Shown here: positions 1 through 7,557 of the stretch, piece after piece | Position numbering within the stretch: position 1 is the stretch's first letter | Layout of the letters: each line of letters starts with the position of its first letter | DNA from: CAJQND01 sp051010055 | GTDB lineage: Bacteria; Pseudomonadota; Alphaproteobacteria; Rhizobiales; CAJQND01 | Assembly (NCBI GenBank): GCA_051010055.1 | Contig: JBPCVY010000219.1 | Coordinates: forward strand, 1 to 21,833 | Direction: 5' to 3' | Length of the DNA stretch: 21,833 nt | Program-made: the position numbers and the translations under genes | Notes under the pieces: generated by a model | The model's database searches: none | Seen by the model: the letters and a program-made list of their open reading frames with translations, nothing else | What the model was told of the DNA's origin: nothing

Positions 1-1525
1 CGGTAATATCAGTGTAAATCGCAACCCGGCCGCCATCAGACATGCGCCGCTCGTTGATCATCAACCAGGTGCCGTTCGCAAGTTCCACCCGCAAATCGGC
101 CTGTGGCTGTGCCCATGCCTTTCGCCGGCCTTCGAGCCAACCATCAACGCCCTCGGGATGAGGCATGAAAATGCCAACATCGTAGCCGTCCTTTATCATC
201 TCGAAGAAGGGTCTGCCCTTCCGCACAATGTGAGTCATATCCTGGCCAGCGGCGGCAGAAAAAATCTCCATGTACCGGCTGTTCCAGAGCTGCACGCGGT
301 TGTCTGTGTCTAGCAGCAGAAACCCGTCAGAAAGCGATTCCAACGAATCCATCAGCCGCGCCTGCAGCAAGTCCAGTTCTTCTTCAGCTGCACGGATACT
401 GGTGATATCGCGCACTGCCCCGACGAGCCTCACCGCCCTTCCATCTTCATTTCGCACTGCGATGCCCTGATCGCGCGCCCAACGATATTCACCCATCGAG
501 CTGCGGATGCGGTACTCGCATTCAAGCTTGGGGGTTTCGCCCTTCAGGTGAGCAATTAGCGTTTTCTTGTAATGCTCAAAGTCTTCTTCATAGATGAGGT
601 TTGCCCAATCTTCCGAAAGCAGGGTGTCAGCCTCAAACCCGAATAATTTTATGAGCTGGTCCGACACGTGCAACTTGTTGGTCTCAAGCCTCCAGTCATA
701 GAGCCCGTCGCTGGTCGCCTGGGCGACCAATGAATGCCATTCCTCGCTGGCGCGCAGAGCTGCAGCACTCTCCACCCGTTCGGTAATATCGCGCAGGGCG
801 GCAACCATTCTCACCGCCTCGCCACTACTATCCCGCACAGAGGTTCCGTGATCGCTCACCCATCGGTAGGTTCCATCCGCCGTGCGGATTCGATATTCGC
901 ACGACCAGCGCTCAACCTCACCAGACCGGTGCGCCTCAAGCACTTTGGTGTATTTGTCACGGTCCCCTTCGTGGATGAGTTCCAGCCACGTCCATAACCT
1001 GTTCCCGCCCGTGTGGGACTTTACCCCCAGAAAGGTCTCAAGGCGCGGGGAGGCATAGAACAAATCCTTGGAAATGTTCCACTCATAGACAGCCTCTTCG
1101 GCGGCATCTGAAATTAGCGCATACCGTTCCTCACTTCTTTCCATTGCCATTTGCGCCTGGCGTTCTGAGGTGCGGTCTTCGATGGCAACCAGAAGGCCGC
1201 CATCTTCAAGATGCGTGTAACGGATCGCGAGAATTTGTCCGCTTGGCATGCGGTGCTCAACGAGGCGATTGTCGGATTTGTCAATTTCCGCGAGGCGCTC
1301 GCGCACGTGGCCATCGACATCACCGGGACCAAAATCACCCCGCTCGGCGTTGAACACCAACAGAGTTTCAAGGAGTGTGCCAACAACAACAAAATCGTCC
1401 GGGTAGCCGCGCAATTCCACGAATTTGCGATTATGCGACACCAATCTTTTCTCAGAATCAAATATTCCGAACCCAACGCTCAAATGGTCGAGCCCTGACA
1501 GGATCAGTTCAGGCGGTGTGTGCAA
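1..1525 (-). CDS. Multi-PAS sensor protein, N-terminal part (output domain off-window)
   Basis: An open frame of 508 codons runs off the left edge, so the C-terminus is missing. Translation shows four PAS modules: residues about 5-115 (PAS_7-like, ending GGLLVAIEDRT), about 125-245 and 250-370 (two PAS_3-like modules, each with an EYRIR..G.YRW core and ending in LRDIT or VRDIT), and about 375-508 (PAS_7-like, ending VAIYTDIT). The two central modules are clearly related copies. PAS domains of this kind bind small ligands or sense redox state and sit upstream of histidine kinase, GGDEF/EAL or cyclase outputs; which one applies here cannot be seen. I chose a TTG start at 1525 because GGGAGAGG lies just before it. 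The only upstream in-frame alternative after a TGA stop is GTG at 1552, which has no Shine-Dalgarno sequence. The gene is on the same strand as the Mur ligase upstream, but a 128-bp gap with a candidate promoter suggests separate transcription. Confidence 0.85.
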   Translation of the reverse strand, partial: MHTPPELILSGLDHLSVGFGIFDSEKRLVSHNRKFVELRGYPDDFVVVGTLLETLLVFNAERGDFGPGDVDGHVRERLAEIDKSDNRLVEHRMPSGQILAIRYTHLEDGGLLVAIEDRTSERQAQMAMERSEERYALISDAAEEAVYEWNISKDLFYASPRLETFLGVKSHTGGNRLWTWLELIHEGDRDKYTKVLEAHRSGEVERWSCEYRIRTADGTYRWVSDHGTSVRDSSGEAVRMVAALRDITERVESAAALRASEEWHSLVAQATSDGLYDWRLETNKLHVSDQLIKLFGFEADTLLSEDWANLIYEEDFEHYKKTLIAHLKGETPKLECEYRIRSSMGEYRWARDQGIAVRNEDGRAVRLVGAVRDITSIRAAEEELDLLQARLMDSLESLSDGFLLLDTDNRVQLWNSRYMEIFSAAAGQDMTHIVRKGRPFFEMIKDGYDVGIFMPHPEGVDGWLEGRRKAWAQPQADLRVELANGTWLMINERRMSDGGRVAIYTDIT

Positions 1526-1577
1526 TTTTCCTCTCCCAGCCGAGCAAATCACGCAATGCGTTCATCGCCCTGCAGGT

Positions 1578-1606
1578 ATCATGAGGAGAATTTTCAGATT
1601 TTGCAA
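1578..1606 (-). promoter_or_regulatory. Candidate sigma70-type promoter for the PAS sensor gene
   Basis: On the minus strand TTGCAA (1606-1601) and CATGAT (1583-1578) are separated by 17 bp. Each matches its sigma70 consensus at four of six positions. It would give a leader of roughly 45 nt before the TTG start at 1525. This is read by eye and is only tentative. Confidence 0.3.
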
Positions 1607-1653
1607 TTTTTGGATTGAGAAAGGCCGCCGCGTTCGAACGATCGAAAACTGCT

Positions 1654-3060
1654 CTAACGATTGGTCAATTCCTGCAGCAGTCCGGCGGCGAACTCAGACA
1701 GGGTATCATCGCGTGCGCCCATCACCACAATGCGATCACCCGGCCTGGCTATATCAAGAATCAGCTGACCGCATGCCTCACGGTCCGCCAATGCAAATGC
1801 GTTCCGGCCATAAGCGGTGACGCCTGAGACGATATCTTCGCTTGTGACCGTGCGTTCAACAGTGCCGCCAAAATAAACCGGCTCCGGCATGAGAAGGAAG
1901 TCGTCACTGTCCAATCCGCTGGCAAGGCTCTCAATCAGCTCGTTTTTCAATAGCCGCAGTGGCCCGTAGCCGTGCGGCTGAAACATTATCAAAAGGCGCC
2001 CGGGAAATTCGTGCAAAGTTTGCACGGTTGCTTTGATCTTGTCGGGGTTGTGGGCGAAGTCGTCAATGACCGTGATGCCGGCGGTGCTGCCTGCAACTTC
2101 GAGCCGGCGCTTGATGCCTTCAAATCCGCCAATGAGCGCGCACGCTACTCCAAGCGGCACTCCGCTCGCCTTTGCTGCGGCAAGTGCCGCCAGGGCATTC
2201 TCAACATTATGGCGACCAGGCACCTGCAATCTCACGGGCCAGCTTTGTCCTGTTGCCTGCTCCGTTACCATGAATGCAACGCCATCGGGCGCCGGTTCAA
2301 TATCATATGCGAAAACGTTGGCTGCGGTGTCGGAAAGACTGAATGTCATGACCTTTTCAGGTGGCAGTTCCTTTGCGATTGCAGCTGCCTCATCATTGTC
2401 GAGATTTATGATGGCAGTTTCACCCGCATTGACAAAATTGCGAAAGAGCATCCGCAGTTCATCGAGGGTTTTGTGATCAACGGCGATATTGTTCAAAACT
2501 GAGATAGTGGGCGTGAAATAGGCAATCGAGCCATCGCTCTCATCAACTTCACTGACAAACAGGTCCCTATCGCCCCCGACGGCGCTTGCAAACGGGTTGT
2601 CTCGCGTTACGAAATTACTCAACACCGCGCCATTTAGAATTGTCGGATTACGTCCGGCCTGGTTCAGAATCCAACCGATCATTCCGGTAGTTGTTGACTT
2701 GCCGCTGGTGCCGCCAATGGCAATGCTGCAGGCGCTTGCGTTGAACAAACCGGCAAGCAGCTCAGCGCGGGTTGTTTGATCTGCGCCAAGACGGAGTGCG
2801 GACTGAACATCTGGCACGGTGTCTTCAACCGCCGCCGATGCCACCAGAATTTGCCCACCGCTGACAAGCCCGCTGCCGTCCTGGGGATGAAGTTTTATAT
2901 CCTGGGATTTCAGGTACTCGAATTTTGGCGCCGTCCGCCCCTGGTCCAACGCACGGTCTGAACCTTCAACGTCATGGCCCAAGGCCTTCATGATCACAGC
3001 CAATGGCAGCATTCCGCTGCCGCCTATGCCGCAAAAAAAATAGCGCTTGGTTTGGGTCAT
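1654..3060 (-). CDS. Mur ligase family protein (MurC/Mpl-like), divergent
   Basis: 468 aa, the usual size for MurC or Mpl. The N-terminal UDP-binding motif GIGGSGM is at residues 11-17. The ATP-binding loop is GTSGKST (117-123), followed by TTGM. The central EVDESDGS (171-178) and VLNNIAVDH (188-196) are the MurC/Mpl-type metal and nucleotide segments, and a DDFAHNP motif lies in the C-terminal half. Family members normally have GTHGKTT and DD(Y/F)AHHP, so His is replaced by Ser in the loop and by Asn in the second motif. This argues for a paralogue rather than the housekeeping MurC. Mpl attaches recycled murein tripeptide to UDP-MurNAc. The divergent neighbour is an LD-carboxypeptidase, which makes exactly that tripeptide, so a recycling role is the best inference. 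The exact acceptor and peptide are unknown. The start is ATG at 3060; no strong Shine-Dalgarno sequence is visible. Confidence 0.85.
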   Translation of the reverse strand: MTQTKRYFFCGIGGSGMLPLAVIMKALGHDVEGSDRALDQGRTAPKFEYLKSQDIKLHPQDGSGLVSGGQILVASAAVEDTVPDVQSALRLGADQTTRAELLAGLFNASACSIAIGGTSGKSTTTGMIGWILNQAGRNPTILNGAVLSNFVTRDNPFASAVGGDRDLFVSEVDESDGSIAYFTPTISVLNNIAVDHKTLDELRMLFRNFVNAGETAIINLDNDEAAAIAKELPPEKVMTFSLSDTAANVFAYDIEPAPDGVAFMVTEQATGQSWPVRLQVPGRHNVENALAALAAAKASGVPLGVACALIGGFEGIKRRLEVAGSTAGITVIDDFAHNPDKIKATVQTLHEFPGRLLIMFQPHGYGPLRLLKNELIESLASGLDSDDFLLMPEPVYFGGTVERTVTSEDIVSGVTAYGRNAFALADREACGQLILDIARPGDRIVVMGARDDTLSEFAAGLLQELTNR

Positions 3061-3138
3061 TGGATATTGGAGAGTTGACGGGTCTTAATGCTGATGCAAT
3101 TTGGTGCGGGCATTAGAGCTTGTGAGAGGAACATTTGA
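3061..3138. promoter_or_regulatory. Divergent intergenic region between Mur ligase and LD-carboxypeptidase
   Basis: 78 bp separate two divergent starts, so promoters for both genes must lie here or within the genes. A TTGACG at 3075-3080 (+) could be a -35 box, but the hexamer 17 bp downstream (AATTTG) is a poor -10. GAGAGGA about 7 bp before ATG 3139 serves as the ribosome binding site of the LD-carboxypeptidase. Confidence 0.35.
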
Positions 3139-3987
3139 ATGGGCGGCCAGCGTTTAAAGATTGGTGTTGTGGCGCCGGGCTCACGCATCGGCCCGGAGAT
3201 TGCTGAACAGGTTATGCAGATAGCCGCCCGCCAATTTCAAGACCGGGCGCCGGAGATTTTTTTCCATCCACAGTGTTTCCTTTCATCAGACCATTTTGCC
3301 GGCGCAGATAATAGCCGTTGCGAAGCGTTTGTCGAGATGGCCAATGATGACAGTTTCAATGCGGTGTGGTTTGCCCGTGGCGGCTATGGCGCCTGCCGGT
3401 TGCTGGAGGGTTTACTGCCGCAGTTTTCGGACAATGCGCGGGCCAAACAATATCTCGGCTATAGCGACATGGGCAGTATACTGGGGGCTCTCTACTGTGC
3501 TGGCTTTCCCAAACTGGCGCACGGGCCCATGCCTGCGGATGTGACCCGTGAAGGGGGTGAGGTGGCGATCGAAAGGGCGCTTTCTTTTCTGGTGGACGGC
3601 GACATCTCATCGGTTGAGAAATCCATTTCGCCTGCGAAACAAACAGCCGCATTCAACATTACCATTCTCAGTAATCTACTCGGCACACCGTTTCAGCCCG
3701 ACTTAACCGATCATGTACTTATGCTTGAGGAAGTATCAGAGCAGGTTTACCGGATTGACCGTTCCCTGTTCCACATCACCAGCAATCCAGCCATCAGAAC
3801 AGTTGCCGGCATCATGCTTGGGCGCTGCACAAACATTCCGCCGAACGACCCTGACTTCGGCGCTGACGAAGAACAGGTGGCCCGGCACTGGTGCAAGGTT
3901 TCAGGGATCGAATATATGGGCCGCGCCGACATAGGCCACGATGTGGAAAACAAGATTGTACCATTTGGGCAGCTTCAAACTGCCTGA
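3139..3987 (+). CDS. LD-carboxypeptidase (peptidase S66, LdcA/MccF family)
   Basis: 282 aa, slightly short for the roughly 300-aa S66 family. An N-terminal KIGVVAPGSRIG strand begins the fold, and FARGGYG (78-84) is the typical glycine-rich turn. The catalytic serine is in GYSD (Ser109), the glutamate is in MLEEVSE (Glu197), and the histidine is in GHDVENKIVPFG (His267). The full Ser-Glu-His triad is therefore present. The family removes the terminal D-Ala from murein tetrapeptides in the cytoplasm (LdcA) or cleaves microcin C-like amides (MccF). Pairing with a divergent Mpl-like ligase favours the LdcA role in cell-wall recycling, but MccF-type immunity cannot be excluded from sequence alone. 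It ends 17 bp from the convergent carnitine dehydrogenase-like gene. Confidence 0.88.
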   Translation: MGGQRLKIGVVAPGSRIGPEIAEQVMQIAARQFQDRAPEIFFHPQCFLSSDHFAGADNSRCEAFVEMANDDSFNAVWFARGGYGACRLLEGLLPQFSDNARAKQYLGYSDMGSILGALYCAGFPKLAHGPMPADVTREGGEVAIERALSFLVDGDISSVEKSISPAKQTAAFNITILSNLLGTPFQPDLTDHVLMLEEVSEQVYRIDRSLFHITSNPAIRTVAGIMLGRCTNIPPNDPDFGADEEQVARHWCKVSGIEYMGRADIGHDVENKIVPFGQLQTA

Positions 3988-4004
3988 CAAGCGATGGGAA
4001 TCAA

Positions 4005-4940
4005 TTAATCCCGCCTTAGTTCCGCAGTTGCCTTCTGCATGGCGGTGATCATTGCATCGCGCTTTTCAGAAAGCCGGGCGGGGCTTTCATTGCCCGCTTC
4101 AAAAGCAACTCCTTCGATGAGCTCGCGTGCGGTTTCCTCATCAAGGTGCAGCACGCCAAGATCATCCCACCATCGATTAAAGTTGTCCATATAACGTTCG
4201 CAAAAGGCTGCAAGGCCGCCTTCGCCCGCGCCAAGATGGAACAGCATTGTCGGCCCCATCGCCGCCCAGCGCAGGCCCGGCCCCGCCCAAACCGCCTTGT
4301 CCACATCTTCCACTGACGCCACACCTTCTTTCACCAGGTGAATGGCTTCGCGCCATATGGCGGCTTGCAGCCGGTTGGCCACGTGGCCGGGTACCTCGCG
4401 GTTAACCCGTATGGTTACTTTGCCAACGGCCTGGTAGAACCGCTCAGCCGCATCGGCAATGCCCGCCGCTGTCTTGTCATTGCCCATCACTTCCACAAGC
4501 GGAATAAGGTGAGGCGGATTAAAAGGATGGCCCAGAACCAGGCGCGATGGATCCTTCCACCCGCCCTGCAATTCGGAAAGGGTAAGCCCGGAGGCAGAAC
4601 TGGCAATGACTGCACCTTCTTCAAGTACCGGTTCAATTTCGGAGTAAAGCGTATGCTTCAGGCGCAGTCTCTCCGGAACGCTTTCCTGTATGAACCCTGC
4701 GCCCGCAACAGCATCGGCGGCTGACTTGTGAAAGGTCACGCTGTCGGGGTTTCCACCCCCGGACAGTCCAAGCTCTTCAAGCGCCGGCCACGCCATCTCT
4801 ACATAGCTGCGCACCGCATTTTCCGCATCGTCTTGCGGGTCGTAGACGGCAACGCTTCTGCCCGCTGCCAGGAACAATGCAGTCCAGCTTGCACCAATCA
4901 CGCCGGCGCCCAGCACTGCGGTATGTTCAAACTCAGCCAT
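4005..4940 (-). CDS. lcdH: L-carnitine 3-dehydrogenase-like 3-hydroxyacyl-CoA dehydrogenase family protein
   Basis: 311 aa. The Rossmann motif GAGVIG is at residues 11-16. The 3-hydroxyacyl-CoA dehydrogenase catalytic residues are Ser117 (SSASGLT), His138 (GHPFNPP), Glu150 (PLVEV) and Asn189 (GHVANR). The segment GPGLRWAAMGP followed by HLGAGEGG is characteristic of L-carnitine dehydrogenases, which oxidise L-carnitine to 3-dehydrocarnitine with NAD+. The length matches the single-domain Pseudomonas CdhA type, not the roughly 490-aa form fused to a betainyl-CoA thioesterase that many alphaproteobacteria carry. Its ATG overlaps the stop of the upstream SDR (TGATG), so it is the last gene of a translationally coupled run. 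The nearby BKACE protein would act on its product. A different beta-hydroxy quaternary acid remains possible as substrate. Confidence 0.78.
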   Translation of the reverse strand: MAEFEHTAVLGAGVIGASWTALFLAAGRSVAVYDPQDDAENAVRSYVEMAWPALEELGLSGGGNPDSVTFHKSAADAVAGAGFIQESVPERLRLKHTLYSEIEPVLEEGAVIASSASGLTLSELQGGWKDPSRLVLGHPFNPPHLIPLVEVMGNDKTAAGIADAAERFYQAVGKVTIRVNREVPGHVANRLQAAIWREAIHLVKEGVASVEDVDKAVWAGPGLRWAAMGPTMLFHLGAGEGGLAAFCERYMDNFNRWWDDLGVLHLDEETARELIEGVAFEAGNESPARLSEKRDAMITAMQKATAELRRD

Positions 4941-5698
4941 CAGAATAATTCCGGTTGAAGTGGAGACGCAGCGGTTAGTCCGCCGTCAATTGTGAAGCAC
5001 TGCCCGGTGACAAAACTTGCCTCGTCCGAAGCCAGCCAGGCCACGGCATTTGCAATATCCTCGGGACGGCCAAAGCGGCCTACAGGGTGACGGGCAAGTG
5101 CATCTTTTTTCGCAACGCCCGGGTCTTTGGCAAGCTCAAACGCACTGTCTGCCATGACGGTCATAATCCATCCAGGCTTTATGGCGTTGCAGCGCACCTT
5201 TGGACCATGATCGGTGGCTATCGAACGGGTAAGCCCGTGAACGAACGCCTTGGAGGCATTGTAAAGGGCCATTGACGGGTCAGACACCGCACCTGCGATC
5301 GAACCGATGTTCACGATGGAACCGCCATGGGTTTGCATTTCCGGCAATACCGCGCGGCACATGTTGAATGTGCCCCGGCAATTGACACCGATCACCGAAT
5401 CCCAATCGTCATCGGTTGAATCGGCAACGGTTTTTTCCACCTGAACGCCGGCATTATTCACCAACAGGGAGATTGCGCCGAACTTCTGAACGGTTTGCTT
5501 TACGATATTTTCGGCAGCATCCGACTCTGAAACATCTGCTTGCAGCCAGCCCACATTTTCGGCCAAATCTTCCGGGCGCCTGCCCCGCCCGCAGGTCATG
5601 ACATACATGCCTTCACGCACGAGCCGGCCCACAATCGCCCTGCCGATACCGCGGCCACCGCCGGTAACGATGGCGGTTTTACCTGCCAATCCAACCAT
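4940..5698 (-). CDS. SDR family oxidoreductase (quaternary amine operon, first SDR)
   Basis: 252 aa classical short-chain dehydrogenase. The cofactor motif TGGGRGIG is at residues 12-19, with NNAG at 81-84 and a catalytic Ser133, Tyr146 and Lys150 (YNASK). The C-terminus IDGGLTAASPL is typical of the family. Cys36 and Arg38 after the second strand do not settle NAD versus NADP. It lies between the BKACE and carnitine dehydrogenase-like genes, so it may oxidise or reduce a hydroxy acid of the same pathway, for example the other carnitine enantiomer or a 3-hydroxybutyrate-type product; this is inference. Its ATG has no Shine-Dalgarno sequence of its own. It overlaps the stop of a 20-codon ORF (TGATG), and an in-frame TAA upstream rules out an earlier start. 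Confidence 0.85.
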   Translation of the reverse strand: MVGLAGKTAIVTGGGRGIGRAIVGRLVREGMYVMTCGRGRRPEDLAENVGWLQADVSESDAAENIVKQTVQKFGAISLLVNNAGVQVEKTVADSTDDDWDSVIGVNCRGTFNMCRAVLPEMQTHGGSIVNIGSIAGAVSDPSMALYNASKAFVHGLTRSIATDHGPKVRCNAIKPGWIMTVMADSAFELAKDPGVAKKDALARHPVGRFGRPEDIANAVAWLASDEASFVTGQCFTIDGGLTAASPLQPELF

Positions 5699-5760
5699 CA
5701 GTGCGCACTCATGGCATTAAGGGTGGCAGCATCGATTATGATCAACAATTTGGTCTGCAT
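5698..5760 (-). CDS. Small ORF (20 aa), likely translational-coupling leader
   Basis: After the BKACE stop codon the minus strand reads GGGAG, a short spacer, then ATG and 20 sense codons ending in a TGA that overlaps the ATG of the downstream SDR (TGATG). The peptide begins MQTKLLIIID and is hydrophobic in its N-terminal half. The Shine-Dalgarno sequence, frame and exact stop/start overlap together support translation, while the SDR start lacks its own Shine-Dalgarno sequence. The most likely role is to deliver ribosomes to the SDR start. No homologous peptide is known to me, and a functional product is not implied. Confidence 0.45.
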   Translation of the reverse strand: MQTKLLIIIDAATLNAMSAH

Positions 5761-5771
5761 GGACCAACTCC

Positions 5772-6701
5772 CTAAAACTTCACCCTGTCGCCGCCTTTCA
5801 ACGCGAGTCGTTCGCGCGCTTCGGTGGGCGTTGCTATTTCAAGGCCGAGATTTTCGACGATGGAGCGGATCTTGCGCACCTGGTCAGCGTTGGATTGGGC
5901 AAGCTCGCCCTTGCCGATATAGAGGCTGTCCTCCAGCCCGACACGCAAGTTGCCCCCGAGCATGGCCGATTGGGTTGCAAACGGCATTTGATGGCGGCCC
6001 GCCGCAAGCACGGACCATTCATACTGATCGCCGAACAGCTTGTTGGCGATCGTGTGCATATGCACGAGGTTATCGAGGTCGGCTCCAACGCCGCCAAGAA
6101 TGCCGAACACCATCTGGACGAAGAAAGGCGGCTCCACCATTTTCTTATCGACGAACCAGGCAAGATTGTAGAGATGGCCGAGATCGTAGCACTCGAATTC
6201 GAACCTGGTGCCATGCCCTTCGGCCAGGGTCTTGAGGCCATATTCAATTGTTTTGAAGGTGTTGGGAAATATGAAATCCCTGGTCATTTCCAGGAACTCC
6301 GGCTCCCAGTCGTGCTGCCAGTTGGAGTATTTTTCAAGCATTGGGAAGATGCCGAAATTCATCGAACCCATATTCATTGAGGCCATTTCCGAGCTGGCTG
6401 TTGTGGCAGCGAGAAGCCGTTCATCAATTGTCATGCCCAGCCCACCGCCGGTGGAGACATTGATCACCGCATCTGTCGATTGCTTGATGACCGGCAGAAA
6501 CTGCATGAATGTTTCCGGCCGCGGGTCGGGCTTGCCGGTTTCGGGATCGCGCGCATGCAAATGAATTATCGAGGCGCCAGCTTCTGCGGCTTCAATGGCC
6601 GCGGTGGCGATTTCGCTTGGGGTTACCGGCAGGTGCGGTGACATGGTGGGTGTATGAATGCCGCCCGTCGGCGCACAGGTGATGATCACGGATTTCGCCA
6701 T
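5772..6701 (-). CDS. BKACE (DUF849) beta-keto acid cleavage enzyme, probable 3-dehydrocarnitine cleaving
   Basis: 309 aa TIM-barrel protein of the beta-keto acid cleavage family. The metal ligands are visible as HLHARD (His47 and His49) and GLEDS (Glu257). The phosphate-type loop NVSTGGG (81-87) and the NMGSMNFG segment (110-117) are also typical. BKACE enzymes transfer an acyl unit from a beta-keto acid to acetyl-CoA. In the carnitine pathway they convert 3-dehydrocarnitine plus acetyl-CoA to betainyl-CoA plus acetoacetate (CdhC in Pseudomonas). A carnitine dehydrogenase-like gene two genes downstream supports this substrate, but BKACE specificity varies widely and cannot be fixed here. AAGG ahead of ATG 6701 is the ribosome binding site, and the gene follows the upstream SDR by 13 bp. 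Confidence 0.85.
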   Translation of the reverse strand: MAKSVIITCAPTGGIHTPTMSPHLPVTPSEIATAAIEAAEAGASIIHLHARDPETGKPDPRPETFMQFLPVIKQSTDAVINVSTGGGLGMTIDERLLAATTASSEMASMNMGSMNFGIFPMLEKYSNWQHDWEPEFLEMTRDFIFPNTFKTIEYGLKTLAEGHGTRFEFECYDLGHLYNLAWFVDKKMVEPPFFVQMVFGILGGVGADLDNLVHMHTIANKLFGDQYEWSVLAAGRHQMPFATQSAMLGGNLRVGLEDSLYIGKGELAQSNADQVRKIRSIVENLGLEIATPTEARERLALKGGDRVKF

Positions 6702-6714
6702 AATCTCTAACCTT

Positions 6715-7515
6715 TCACAGTTTCATTTGCTGGACTTGCGCGGTCAGCCCGCCATCAAGCACCCAGAGCTGGCCGGATGCATATTGGGCCTCATCAGATG
6801 CCAGCCAGTTGACGAGATTGGCGATGTCTTCGGGTCTGCCGTAGCGCCTCATCGGGTGCACATCCTCAACCGCTTTTTTCAGGGTATCGATGTTGCCGCC
6901 CTCACCGCCTGAACCCTCACCGGAGAAAAAGCTTTGCAGCATGGGCGTGTCCACATAACCGGGGCAAATGGCATTAACGCGAACGCCTTCCGGGCCGTGA
7001 TCGCACGCCATTGCCCGGGTCAGCGCGTGAACCGCTCCCTTTGTTGCGCAATAGGCGGCCAGGCCCGGGTCAGCAATGAAACCGTCATAGGAACCGAAAT
7101 TTATTATGGAGGCGGACTTGCCCGAGGCAGCTGCCGCCTTCCGCATCAAGGGCAGTGCATGCTTTGAGGCCAGGAATGTGCCGGTGACGTTGTTTGCAAA
7201 AATCCGGTTCCATTCTTCAAGCGAAGTGTTCTCGATGGTTTGCTCAATTTCGATTCCCGCCGCATTGACGAGAATATCAAGCTTGCCGCATTCGCCGCTG
7301 ACTTTCTCCATCGCGGCAATGGCTTCTTTTTCGCTTGTTACGTCGAAGCGGACAAAGCGGGCGCCGTCATTTTTGCCGACATCAAAGGAACCATGTTCGC
7401 TGAGGTCTGCAGCAAAGACAGTTGCGCCTTCTTTCAAAAAGCGAGCGCATATGGCCCGGCCAATCCCGCCGCGCGCGCCTGTCACAAACGCCACTTTTTC
7501 TTCAAGCTGTCCCAT
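6715..7515 (-). CDS. SDR family oxidoreductase (quaternary amine operon, second SDR)
   Basis: 266 aa classical short-chain dehydrogenase. TGARGGIG is at residues 12-19, NAAG at 84-87, and the catalytic Ser142, Tyr155 and Lys159 (YCATK) are intact. Asp37 after the second strand favours NAD(H). A glycine-rich insertion (SGEGSGGEGG, about 198-207) lies in the substrate-binding loop region. It sits between the Rieske oxygenase and BKACE genes in the same run, with GAAGGACACCC before the ATG as ribosome binding site. It has only moderate similarity to the other SDR of the operon, so the two probably act on different substrates or stereoisomers. The substrate is unknown. Confidence 0.85.
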   Translation of the reverse strand: MGQLEEKVAFVTGARGGIGRAICARFLKEGATVFAADLSEHGSFDVGKNDGARFVRFDVTSEKEAIAAMEKVSGECGKLDILVNAAGIEIEQTIENTSLEEWNRIFANNVTGTFLASKHALPLMRKAAAASGKSASIINFGSYDGFIADPGLAAYCATKGAVHALTRAMACDHGPEGVRVNAICPGYVDTPMLQSFFSGEGSGGEGGNIDTLKKAVEDVHPMRRYGRPEDIANLVNWLASDEAQYASGQLWVLDGGLTAQVQQMKL

Positions 7516-7557
7516 GGGTGTCCTTCATAAATGGCAAGGGGCCAAAACTTCCCCGGC

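Noticed and set aside
1114..1476. 120-codon minus-strand frame
   Set aside because: It is out of frame with the PAS sensor, whose translation in the neighbouring frame shows continuous PAS motifs.
1631..1640. Perfect palindrome CGTTCGAACG downstream of the Mur ligase gene
   Set aside because: It is too short for a terminator, has no following T-run, and such palindromes are common in GC-rich DNA.
3086..3115. TAATGC/GCATTA inverted repeat in the divergent Mur ligase/LD-carboxypeptidase region
   Set aside because: The arms are only 6 bp and 18 bp apart, and no regulator is adjacent; it is easily a chance match.
5540..6235. 231-codon plus-strand frame
   Set aside because: It is antisense to the SDR and BKACE genes, with low-complexity, arginine-rich content and no domain.
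7538..7554. GGGG/CCCC hairpin between the Rieske and SDR genes
   Set aside because: The 4-bp stem with a 9-base loop has no U-run; the genes are most likely cotranscribed.
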